Origin: Parus major
Taxonomy: Eukaryota > Chordata > Aves > Passeriformes > Paridae
NCBI RefSeq assembly: GCF_001522545.3
Contig: NC_031774.1
Span: forward strand, 20,936,370 to 21,000,369
DNA length: 64,000 nt
Direction of reading: 5' to 3'
Shown: piece by piece, positions 38,151-49,600 of the stretch
Position numbering within the stretch: the stretch's first letter is position 1
How the letters are laid out: every line of letters starts with the position of its first letter
Notes under the pieces: generated by a model
What the model was told of the DNA's origin: nothing
The model's database searches: none
Seen by the model: the letters and a program-made list of their open reading frames with translations, nothing else
Program-made: the position numbers and the translations under genes

Positions 38151-38202
38151 TAGACAAGTATGTTCCTTACAAAGTAAGGAACAAGTAGACAAGTATGTTC
38201 CT
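38151..38202 (+). repeat. 17-bp direct repeat with an inverted repeat between the copies
   Basis: TAGACAAGTATGTTCCT occurs exactly at 38151-38167 and again at 38186-38202. Between the copies, TGTTCCTTAC (38161-38170) is followed after AAA by its exact reverse complement GTAAGGAACA (38174-38183). A direct copy plus an inverted copy of the same short word in 52 bases is the footprint expected from a replication template switch. Confidence 0.85.
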
Positions 38203-38464
38203 CTGACTGTAAATGGGAACTGGAACTCCTGCCCTAAGACCTTATTTTGCCACTAAATAAAAAGTGATTACATGCTTTAAAATCTGATATGGATTATAGA
38301 GTTTAGCCAGTCACTATAATAGGAGCGCTTCCCAAGGTTTCTTAGAAAGTTTGAAAGCATGCCGTCCTGGATGGTATCCAGAAACATAGAACCTTTGCAG
38401 AAAACATATTGTGACCTGTAAAGAAAAACTTGCACTGCATATGGTTAGCATGAAATTCTCTTTC

Positions 38465-38481
38465 TTTTTTTTTTTTTTTTT
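38465..38481 (+). repeat. T17 homopolymer
   Basis: An uninterrupted run of 17 T preceded by TTTC and followed by CTTAAAGG. It is a simple repeat with no element body recognised on either side. Confidence 0.9.
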
Positions 38482-39909
38482 CTTAAAGGAGCAATAAGAC
38501 AGGTTTCTCTTTGTCTCACTATTGTCAGCTTCAGTGCTGGTAACTCAAAGAGCTTCAATAGGTATTGCCATGGAAACCTACAACTAGTACTGTACAACTT
38601 ATCTTTGTTAACATATTACACTGTTTGCAAGGTTCTTGTTCTGTTCAGAGAGTTTAAGGGATAGAAGAGAAATATCTCCAGATCAGTCTCAATAGGAAAT
38701 CATGTTCAGACTTGTCTTTAAGTCAGATTCTGGTTTTCTGGACACCCACCCAAAATGTATTTTTTGGTTTTGAGCCATATCCATTACTAAGGTCTTAATT
38801 TAACCCTGACATTTTATCTGCACATCTTTCAGCATGTTTCAAGAAGGCAATTAGTTATTGAATGTGGATTCTGTCTAATTTGTTAGCATTTGCCACATCC
38901 AAATCTATTCTTGGCTTCATCATCACCTTTAGTTACTGTCCACAGCCATAAGGTTTTGCAGCCCTGGAGGGATCAGGTGGAATATAAATGGGATGTTCAA
39001 CACCCTCATTTCTATGAAATTATGTGCACATAGTAGTACTATACAAATAGAAAACCTGCTGCATCCACAAATTTTCCATGCTTCAGTCTGCTAAAACTTT
39101 ATTTAGCACAGTATGGAAACTCAATTAATACTGGAAGTTACACTGCCTAATGTCACCCAAGTTGCATCCAATTATTTTTTCATAACACTTTTTGTTTGAT
39201 CCCAGACTAACCTAAGAGCATGGGGGCAGTGTCTTTCCCCTTCCACCAGCCTATTGGTAGGAAGGCAGGGATCTGTTGGAGAATCTCAGTGTGGAGGCCA
39301 CTGGCATGGCAACAGCTGTAACCCTTTTACCTTTCTCAAAACAGTTCTTTTGTTCTGATGCAAACTAATCAAAATTGAAATTTGTCTGTTTTATAGATTT
39401 GGCTTCATAGCATCCTCATTCAAGTTAATCATCTTTATCTTTAATTTGTTTTTATATTGGGATTTTCCATTATTTTTTCCAGGGCTTTAGGTTCCTGATC
39501 TCACAAAAGAAAACACCATCATGCTAAGAAAAAGCACCATAGGGAGCATCTGCCTTACACTTTGTTACTATGGAATATGGTGGAATAATACACAAAAAGA
39601 GATCCCAAAATCCAAACACAAGCTTCCCCCAGCCTTACTTTCCTTCAGAGTTTGACTTAACTAGATCACATTAACACAACTCTATTCATAAATCTTTGCA
39701 GGTCATTAACTCCCAGCTATTAAAGGGAGAGAAAATCCAATACTGTCATCACCTCTGCCTAGGGAATGGTTAGCAGAGTACCTTTAACACTGAGCTGTCA
39801 AACAAATATCCAAAAGGGGTTCATGTCATCTTTTCCTATTAGCAGAAGCTTCTGCATAGCAGGAAAACAAAAAAGTTTAATTGCAGAGAAACAGCAGCAC
39901 TTTAGCTTC

Positions 39910-40215
39910 TATCCTGTTTTTAGTTAGGGTAGAGTTAATTTATACTCAGTAGCTGTTACAGTGCTGTGTTTTAGATTCAGAAGCAGAATGGGGTTGATAA
40001 CACACTGATGATTTAGTTTTGATGTTTTTCCTAAGTCATAGATTTTCTTTCCTTGTCTCATGCTCTGCCAGAGAGGAGGTCAATAAAAGAACCTGTGAGG
40101 GAGCACAGCTGGGACAGGTACAAACTGACCAGAGGGATATTCCACATCATAGAATGTCATGGCCAGTATATAAACTGGGGAGGGTTACCTGGAAGGACAG
40201 CTGATCTGGACAGAG
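39910..40215 (+). mobile_element. Truncated LTR of an avian ERVL-type endogenous retrovirus
   Basis: The start (TATCCTGTTTTTAGTTAGGG, then TAGAGTTAA) corresponds to the 5' end TGTCCTGGTTTCAGCTGGGA...TAGAGTTAA of a common bird LTR. The order of later words also agrees: CAGTGCTGTGTTTTAGATTCAG, GTTGATAACACACTGATG, TCTCATGCTCTGCCAG, GGGATATTCCA, then a TATA box and ACTGGGG. After about 40215 the family sequence is lost, so the U3 part remains and the 3' part is missing. No polypurine tract lies before it and no internal retroviral genes follow, so it is best read as a decayed, truncated solo LTR. The family is recalled, not searched. Confidence 0.75.
40167..40174 (+). promoter_or_regulatory. TATA box of the LTR U3 promoter
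   Basis: TATATAAA followed by ACTGGGG sits where the promoter TATA box lies in this LTR family. The box itself is intact although the element around it is decayed and its 3' half is absent, so any transcription from it today is speculative. Confidence 0.5.
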
Positions 40216-41035
40216 AAACAAAAACCAACCTTTTTAGACACACTAACAAAAATTATATGATACCAATTAAGCCCAGATAAAACCTGGTTCTATGGGTTAT
40301 GCAGTGCTTCAATATGTTTAAATATGCTCTAAGTGATATGTCTGACATACATGCAAGGTGTGAACTATCTGCAGTGTGGAGAATTTGTCTCTGCATTGTT
40401 ATAAATCTCTCCCTGATTGCTCCCCTACTGGGTTGCTATTGGTTCAGCTTTATGCAACTCATTCCTTACCAATTTATTGATCTCAGCAGCAAGCAGCAAG
40501 GCTCTTCTCAGGCCTTTTGATTGAAAGCTGATGCCTTTTAATAAAACCCCGCAGAAAATGAAAGAACACCCCAATGTGCATTTAAAAGCTGTGCATTTAT
40601 TCTGAAATTCTTGATACTTTACGCAGATTTCTCTGTCTACTTAAGAGCTCTAAAATGTCACAAAATAACTTCCTTTTTTTTTTTTTGGTAATTGTCTGCT
40701 GCATGTCAAAGTGTGCAATATAGCTATTAGCAATTTTAGTCCTGAGATTCTTCCCAACATATTTTATTGCCATATTTTATTTCTGAATCCTCAAGTTTTG
40801 AGAAGTTACTTATATACTTCTAAAAGTTTAAACATTATTTATTTCCAACATAAAATTATTTTTGTAGGAAATTGCTTTCTGCTGAATCCTTGACTCATGA
40901 CTTAATATACCCCTCCATGTCTTTTTTCTGTGATTTATTTCTGTGGGCACAATTTATATTAAAATGCACACCTGTTAAAATACATCCATACACCTTCACA
41001 AAGGTGTAGTACAACACCAGAAGTGAGGCTGCTTA
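40216..41035. other. Non-coding DNA with no recognisable gene
   Basis: No gene is seen. A T13 run lies at 40674-40686 and an AATAAA word at about 40540. The piece could include further decayed retroviral LTR sequence, but I cannot align it to the family. Confidence 0.55.
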
Positions 41036-41955
41036 TTCTTGATGATTCTTCAAAATAACAGAAAATTTCAGCCACACTCATCAGATTTAACACTTTCTCA
41101 CTCTGATTGCTGTTATATGTGTAGGGCTACCAAAGACAAAACATCAGATACACAGGCACCTGCCACTGAACCTGCTACTGCAGTCTTCCAAGAAGGTGGG
41201 TCCATCCATCTATCTGGGACAGGCTGCTGCTAAGCTGTCTCTAGGCTCCATCTCACCACTTTAGCACCTGGGTTGGTCTGTCACACATCCATCCCCCACA
41301 TCAGGACTCTGGTCACCCCCTTCCAACTGGTGGAAGAGGAAAAAGACAGGGAGTATGTTGTAACAGTGGTTCAGATTAACCTGCAGGCAGGCTTAAATGC
41401 CCAGGAGATATACCTGTGAGTGTTCAGGCCAAAAATCTATGTGCCAAAGTGACATAGACTCTAATTTCCCAAGGTGATAACATTGGCTGTAATTGCACTT
41501 CCAAGAACTGTTGCTCGTTCTTCTCCTTAGCCCGGCATCCCATTGAGCCACTAAGTTACCCTGACACACCTGCTGAGGTACCTGCACTATATCAGGTCAG
41601 TAAAACCAGCTGTAAAATAATCCTCTGGGACAGCATCATAAGGCTCCTTGGGATGGAGCTCCTGGAAGGCTCCCAAAAGCCTGCATGTAATGATTCCAGC
41701 CAAGGCACTGCTGTTCGGGGCCCTGTACCTGGAAGGTACTATCAGGAAGAACTAATCAAGCAGCAAGGGCTCCTTCTAAGCTTTCTAAGCCAGGTTAGAG
41801 AGGGTAATTTAGCTATGATATTGCTCCAGGAAAATAGTCCCCTGGTTGCCTCAGCTTGGATTTCTGTAAAGAGAAATCTTAGTGCAATTGAAAGAATTTC
41901 TTTGCAGCAGCATTGAGCCTTGGAATGGGGGGAGGAAGGGGTGTTACAATTTTTT
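41036..41955 (+). other. GC-richer island ending in a purine tract, possible retroviral relic
   Basis: This segment is visibly richer in G and C than the DNA around it and has several medium plus-strand frames (41039-41233, 41653-41916) interrupted by stops. It ends in a 15-base all-purine run (41927-41941) directly followed by TGTTACAA. A polypurine tract followed by TG is the arrangement found just before a retroviral 3' LTR. No protease, polymerase or envelope motif can be recognised, and no matching LTR end is found downstream. It does not share its start with the LTR at 39910, so the two cannot simply be paired. Origin unknown. Confidence 0.25.
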
Positions 41956-44900
41956 TAAAATTATGTTCAAGCCAAATATTCAAATTGTATTTTTTTAATT
42001 ATGTCATAATAAAACAGAAATCTTACATAAACAATTTGAACAACTATGACACAGGGAACAATGGCTGATGTGTTATGTGAATAATACACATCAGACTTGG
42101 ACAACTGCTGAATTCTAATTTTCTTTCTCACCCCTGTAGCCTGTTTTTTTGATTTTTATAGTAACATTTGTATTTTTTATCAATTTTGCAAGTTTAATAT
42201 TTTCTGATGACGTAAATTGTAGTTAATAAAGTGATAGTCAGAGGCTCTTGAGTAATCTGCCCAAGGCATTTAGCAATAATTTGCTTGTTCTGTAACCTGA
42301 TAACCATTTTACCTTCAGGGTACAATAAAACAGAAGTGCTAATTCAGTAGTGTTAAAGAAAGACTAATTATACTGAGGGCACATCCTCTTCTGAGCTTAG
42401 TCACTTGTGACCTATTGTGAAGCTACCATAGAAGAGCCAGGCACTCTCCTTTGCTGAATTATTCATGGGCTTATCTGCTTCAAGCGCTGATGGAAGCATT
42501 GTTCATATGGTTCTACTCATCATCTGGCTACACTCAGCTCAGCACAATTTAACAAGTATTCAAGTCATGAACATCCAGTCACATCCAGATAGGGAAACAG
42601 ATTCATATTCTATGTGATGTTCATCTGATTTTCAAAAAGTCAATCCATTTCTGTATAAATAAGATACAATGTGTGAGAAAATAGTGAGAGGGAAAATCTC
42701 ATAAGTAAATGTGTCAATGGGTTATCATCATAGGATGCACTAAGATGAAATTACCTGTTCAGCTAGAAAGGGAGCCCAAAATCTCACCTAACTTCATCAC
42801 CTACAGGTGTGTAAAAGTCCCTTTATTTCATGAGCCGTTTATTATCATGATGGCAGGAATCCAAGGACTATACAAACAAAAAAAAGTCTTCTGAAATTGA
42901 ATTTATGCATTAAATCAAACTAAAATGTACATCACCAGCATTCAAGCAGAATGTCTCTAAGCTGTGTCAGCAGCTAAACAGGATTCCTTCACATACTGTC
43001 ACATCCAGTACACAGCAGGTCTTATTTGAGACACCAGAAGAAAATTCAGTCTCTGTGTAAATTCAGTTCTTGACTCAAAAGCTGAACTGGTATGAATGAT
43101 ACAATTTTGCTTTACATTAAGGGATGTGAGTGCCCATAAAAATAACTTCAGATGGTACCAAATAGTCATAATATAATAACACACTTAAATGCTATTAGTC
43201 TTGGATAAAGCTAAAAGCAATAATGAGGAGGAACTGTTTTACAGCACTGTGTTTAAGCCACCCAGACTCAATTATGCAACTTTATTCCCATGAAAATTGA
43301 AGCATAAGAAAGAAATTTTTATTTCCCTATGTATAATAAATCATTGTGCAGGGTTTTCTGTGTAAAACCAACTAAGGTATTTATAGCCTTGACTATGCAG
43401 GGTGATTAAAATCTAGTGAGTTGCTTCACATTTTTATACACACTTTAATTTGAACAGGATGAAAAGTACTGGGCATATGCAGACCCTATATTCTAAACCT
43501 GTTAACTCACTGCGTGCAAGCAGTTTACTGATGCTGCCATCTCGGGCATCGCACTCTAGCTAAACAGTTCTTACCAGAGGCAGACTGAAATGAGAGACAG
43601 ACAGGAGGGGTGGTCTGTTCCTCTCAAACCTCACATGCTGCCTGGAACTGCTACAATGAAGAAGCCATAATTTTAACACATGCACAAACCTTTTTTTAAA
43701 ATGTGCTATTTCAGGGAGAAAAAGCAGTCAGTCTGAATAAAGCTCCAAACTGAATGGAAAACCAGCAAAGTTCACTCTACTAGAACTGTTTTCTAGCTCA
43801 GATAAATTGAATTGGAAATGTGGAGGCAGAGAAGGAGAACCTAGCCCCAGTGGCTGCATATGTCTGTACATATATATGTATAATATTTATATCACAGTAT
43901 TAGATTTACAACACATTGAGCTGATATGTTCTAAAACAACCCTTATGTTTAGAAATGAGCTAAATTCTTTAGCAGATGCAATCATACAAATGCAGCTTTC
44001 TGAATGTCACCCTATATTCCAAATATAAGAATTTTTATTTATTATAGTTCAAGATAAAAAAAGAAAAGCTCAAAAAATAAGGGCTTTTTTCTAGGTGCTG
44101 ATGTGGCTAAATATGCACCAATCCAGCAAGTCAACACAAACAAGTTGTCCTCTCTCTGACTGAGCTGACTTGCACTTCACTATGAAAACATTAAAACTCT
44201 TTCACATTGATCTGTTTGTTTAGTTTTGAATTTTTCCTATTAACAGATTCTCTGATTCTCAGAGCCTCATAATGAAACAAGGCACTCACTAAGAGAAACA
44301 GTAGAGGGTTTCTCTATGAAATTTCAGGGCAATGAGAAGAGTGGCATTGCACAAAAGAGCTGCTTTCAAATTGTGAGAGAGGAGAGCAGGTGCTTCCTTA
44401 TGCACATGACACTCATGAACAAAGGTGCTTTATAGGGAGAGCAATAAAGGAGCTTGCAGCAGAGAATAAAGCAAGCAGTGCAGACCTCATTGCTCATCTT
44501 TTTTGTCCACCCTCAAGGTGTATTAATGCCACTCCATTTATATACAGTCATGTCAGAGTAACAAGTCAGGGTCATAACTTTGTATCTTGATGGCACACTA
44601 TTCCAAAGAAACATCACAAACTTGAATGCTATTGCTTTGTATCACATACAAAGCTGAGGCTCTGCTACTACCACAAAGGTGGGGCTAGGGGTCAAAATAG
44701 AAATCCAGAGATACATTGTTGATGGCTCAATGAGGGAATAAATATCCCCTTCTTTTGAAGCATCCATGTTGGGTTTTGCCAGGCACACATTTACCTGAGA
44801 CTATAGGTTATACAAAGGTTACTCTTCTTTCTGTAAAGAGCAACACAGCAGGTGCTCACATTCTGCATGATGCTGCCTCAGCTCTGTAGTTCCCCCTCTT

Positions 44901-46618
44901 AACTCTGTGTGTAGGAAGAAAACATGATGGACAAAAGCCCAAGTGAAAGTAAAGTCCTAGTTAAATCTCTTTTAGTGCAAAATGTCTTGAATATCTAGTT
45001 AGCACCAATATTTGCCCCTATTATAAAAACTAAAATGAAGATTCTTTAGGAAAGTATCTATATACAAGGATAATATTAAAGCTTCAGATCAAGAATTCTT
45101 GTGTATGGAAACAGACTCATGAGACCTACCTTGCAATCCAAAGGGTTCTATGATTAGAAATGCATATGAATTTACATTCCTTCCGTATTTTCCCTTAGAT
45201 GAATGCTCTGCAGCTGGTAGCTTATCTATCCATCTGTTCCTGTACATACAGAATTAACTTTATGGCCAGAAAGTGCCAAGCCCTGCACATTTAGTGCAAA
45301 GGTAATGGAAGGCACACTAATGCTTCCACTGCCCACACTGGGTATTCGACTACCACTGCCAAAACTCTTCTGACATTTGTCTCCCACACGCTCACAATTG
45401 TGGCATTGCTCCTTCCAGCACTGACCCTCTCTTTAGCTGTCCTGGGTACATTCAGCATGGTACTGGTACCTCAGCTGGCTCTTTTTGTCACTGTGTTGCA
45501 GCACTTTTTAGCTGGCCACTTCAGTGTATTTGGACTAATAGCCAATCATCTCCCTAGACTGCAGATATTTCAGTACCTGCTCTATTCCCTTATTTCTTCA
45601 TTTTAATGGTTGCATTAGCATTTTGGAATAGGTTGCTATATGGTCTGTCTGACCAGAAAATGGATCTTCTTTGAGTACACTGAAGAGGTTTCCCAGCCTT
45701 TCTCTGTGTATTTCCCCACAAGGAAACAAGGGCCCATGGGTGAGGTGGAGGGGACCCATGGCCCCTCCTGGCAGAGGTGCAGTGCACACTAGGAACCAGA
45801 TGAGGCCATGTCACAGAGAGCACCACAGTGTAGGTAACATCTTCCTGTACCATCAAAGCACACATTCAGCTCCCTGTATGCCTCAGTCCCTCCTGGTGCA
45901 TGTGCCTCCCACGGGACCCTTACAGAGCATGTCTCTGTGATTTTTATGTCTCTTTTCTATCACAGTCTTCTCATGACATAATCGGTCCTGCAAATGCAAA
46001 ACATAAGTGAGCTGTGAGGATAAGTGAGTTGCTCTAATCATCTTTTCATCTTCACTTCTGTGAAGAATTGAACAGCTGTATTTTGTTTGCTTTGTTAGAA
46101 GATTATATTTTTCCAAATATAGGAAATTTTTCATGAATGAAAATTTGGGAAAAGCTGCAGATACATAAAAATTTATTGTTCTTGACAATTCAGAGAAAAT
46201 AGAAACCACATTGAATAACACAGCTGACCAGTCAGGCAAAGGAGATTGTGAGCTCTCTGTGGTGATTGCTCAAAGGAACGGTTGTTACAAACAACCTAAG
46301 CAATTCACCAACTGAGTTATGTCCATCAAGACAACTCCTCTTCAAAAAATACAGCTAAAAAAAAAGCCCCAAAAGCCAATCAGTGAAGAAAAAAAATCTG
46401 GCTATCTGAGATTAAAAAACCCCAAAAATACTAGCATCACACATCTGTATTTCCTTCCTAGTCAGGCTGATCTTCCCTGACTGGAACATTCTGCCAGCCA
46501 AAACCTGTTCAAAACACAGCAAATGAACTTCATTCCCTAAAGCCTTGGCTTGCTGATTTGAGCTGCAGCTAAGTACAAGATATCTATAAAACACATGCAA
46601 ATAAACAAGCATTACTAC

Positions 46619-46620
<2 letters not shown>

Positions 46621-46680
<60 letters not shown>
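46621..46680 (+). repeat. (TTA)20 microsatellite with CTG flank
   Basis: Twenty perfect TTA units are preceded by interrupted ACT/ATT units from 46611 and followed by CTGCTGCTGC. The purity of the run suggests a young, length-variable locus. It produces artificial poly-Ile (minus) and poly-Tyr (plus) frames. Confidence 0.95.
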
Positions 46681-46681
<1 letters not shown>

Positions 46682-49600
46682 TGCTGCTGCTTTTGTTGTA
46701 TTGATGTTGTTATAATCACCATTGTTATCATTATTGTCACTATTAACAACAATATCATTGCTATTAGACAAACTGCTATTTATTTCTAGCTCCATAGTTT
46801 TTAAGAGCTACAGGCATGGATTAGGACTACATTGTACCAGTTTTAGCCAGTAAAAAATCTTGCATCATCAAATCAAAGTGCCCAGTTAGTTTATGGCCCT
46901 GTTTACACCTGTGCCTAGCTCTGCAGAAGAGGCATGTAGGGGAATGTCTGACTTTCACACTTGGTTCCCTGAAGAAACAATAATTTTGTATTTGACCTAA
47001 AAATCAAAGGGGCGGTAAATATTAGTGAATGGATCAAGAATGATTTTCACATGAAAATCTCACTGGAAATACTTTGCAATGATGAACAGACCAGTATTTT
47101 AAAATGTCTGCTCTGACAACTCTTAATAAATTACAAAAATGGCTGAACTACCCAGAGCTGCCACTACCAACCTGTGTACTTACAGCAGAAAATGTTTTAT
47201 TGCCAGACAAATGCTTATGTGGTTGTATTTATGCAAGAGACCACAGCACCCTGTGAGAAGTAAATCACCTATGTCTATACCAGTCCCTTCTCCATCTTCC
47301 CTGAAATCTTATCAGGGTGCTGTGTCAGCCCCTGTCAAACTAAGAAGTGTTTGGGGTTACCCAGCACCAAAGTTAAGCAGAGTGACTCATATTGTGTGAG
47401 AAAACTGTGATGATGAAGCCTTTCCAAGAGGTCTGTAGATTTTTTAAAAGTCCAGTAAGAGTGGTATCATTCTTCTTGTGCTATGATTCAGGCAAGTAAT
47501 ATTCTAAGACTCTCTGGGAGTGACTGGGTATCTCTTGTCCCCTTCCTCGGTTGGGCAACCAAAGTTCCTGGTATGGACAGTGCTGCCCCCACCTTAGTCA
47601 CGGAAGATTTTCTGACAAGCTTACAGAAAACTTCAGGAACCATCACTTCATGGCCCCCTGATGTCCTTGAGTCTCACTTGCCTCTAATGCATCATCATCC
47701 TAACACTTTACTACTTCACATCTTAAGTCATAACAAATGCTTATTGTGTTCATAGCCTTAAAGATCCATGGAAATGCATTAATACTGATACACTTTGGGG
47801 CAAAGATTTCATTATAAAATAAACAGAGACATAACATCAAGAAAAATCTGAAAGAAAGCACAGAGGAAAAGAGACACATCTTCTACCTTAGTATCCTGGC
47901 CTGTCATTATTTTCAAGTCACAGAAGTTAGGAGGTATGTACTTCACCTTATAGGATACGTACTGGCAACAAAATAATTTCTTTGTTAAATTATGTGAATT
48001 TATGTTTCTGTACAGAATGCTTCAATAATATAAACCACCAACTCAGAGACTTTGTGACCTCCTCACAACCCTCCTGTTCCATCTTTACAATAACTTCAAG
48101 GCCTTTCCCCACAGCTCTTAATAAAGTAGGAAAGTTTCATATGGTTTTCCCCTAATTTCTTTAGCATTTTTCAGTGGATGTTTATTTATGAGAGGCAGCT
48201 GTCACACTCAAAACATGCAAGACATATCCTCCACAAGAGAGGAACAGCCAGTATGTGCAGAAAAACCTGCCTTTGTCTCCCATCTGTGTTCAGACCATTA
48301 GGCAAGTAGTCAGCCTGATATGCATCTTATATAAGAACTGAGCAGCAGTGGGTGTTTAGTTAGCAACTAGTAATAAGGTACAGAGGTGAAATCACCTACT
48401 TTACTCAAGAAAGTCTACCTAGACAAGACATTTCATTTCCTTCTTTACAGTGGTCCTGCTGGACGTTTTCATTTTCAACTTTAGTTTTTATGATGCCTTT
48501 CATCCCAAAAGATCTTTAAAGACATATCCAGCTGCATAAATACCTTCATCTTGGTATGAGGTTCTGCAGCTATTAAATGACATGTACAAATTATATGACT
48601 GCTCAAGGCAGAGAGTGGTATCCTGGAATAATTACTACCATAATTTGATCAAGCAGTTATATTTTTCTTCAAAAGGAGCTTTTACCTGTTGCCTGATTAG
48701 CAGAGTAACCTATCAAACTCCCTCTGACTTTGACAGGTTTGGTATAGATCCTAGAAGGACAGCAAACATGGATGATAGTTTTCTTACTAATGTATATTTC
48801 TTTAATCCAGTTAAAGAGCTGATGGGACAAAAATTAATCATGTTGGGTGTTTGTGAAACCATACAGGCCTCCCTTGTAGGAGAGCCCAGGTTCTGTGTGG
48901 ATGTCAATTCAGGGAGCCCAATGTCTCTCCAGCCAGATGGATCAGACAGTGCAGAATACACAAGGGATAGCTACTAGAGACCTGCTAGCTACATTGACTG
49001 AGTGTCTCATATCTTATTACTTGTCTGGTTGTTACCTTTGTGTTCAAATTTATATTACTGCTTGTGATATAGCATCTTGTCCTCGTAACGTGGTACCTGA
49101 GCATTTTAGCTATGTAATATCTTCTGACTGCAGGTACACATGTATTTTATGTGTTTGTTAAAACCATAGAGATAAGATTGTGCTGTTTCTAAAAATCACA
49201 GCTAGTCCTCCTGAACATATATATTTGAGTAAACACTGGAAACCAGCACAGTGAGATATCAAAAACAGATAAAAAGGATTTAAGGGCGTTGCTAAAATGT
49301 ATTCCATGTTACATTTTTTAGACTTGAATTTTTATAATGAGAGCATTTTCCGTCATTATTTAAATGTTATGAATATTCATTGTACACAGAACAAGTTGGC
49401 CATCATTTGCATTAAGTTTCTACCTTTCTAGCATTGATATGTAGCATTTTGCTGATTCTGCATACTGAAATAATTTATTTCTCTTTATTTTTGATAATCA
49501 TGCAGGACTTATAGGTTTGTGAGGAAGCTAGCACATAGATCATCAATAATACTGCTTTACTCAAAAAGTTGAGTTTTTCTGGTGTACAAGCATGCAGGCA

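Larger units (their letters stand above)
36839..39909. other. Non-coding DNA with no recognisable gene
   Basis: No gene is seen. It holds an AAT-rich low-complexity tract (37325-37370), a direct plus inverted micro-duplication (38151-38202) and a T17 run (38465-38481). Reading frames are all very short. Confidence 0.65.

Noticed and set aside
45147..45163. AAGGGTTCTATGATTAG, similar to a CR1 3' tail
   Set aside because: Only a few words match and nothing upstream resembles CR1.
46412..46795. Minus-strand frame of 127 codons with a long isoleucine run, and the matching plus-strand poly-tyrosine frame at 46595-46789
   Set aside because: Both are readings of the TTA microsatellite and have no other protein-like feature.
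48582..48977. Longest open frame, 131 codons, plus strand
   Set aside because: No recognisable domain, and overlapped by an 82-codon minus-strand frame. A frame of this length is not surprising by chance in 64 kb of non-coding DNA. A translated search with no hit would confirm.
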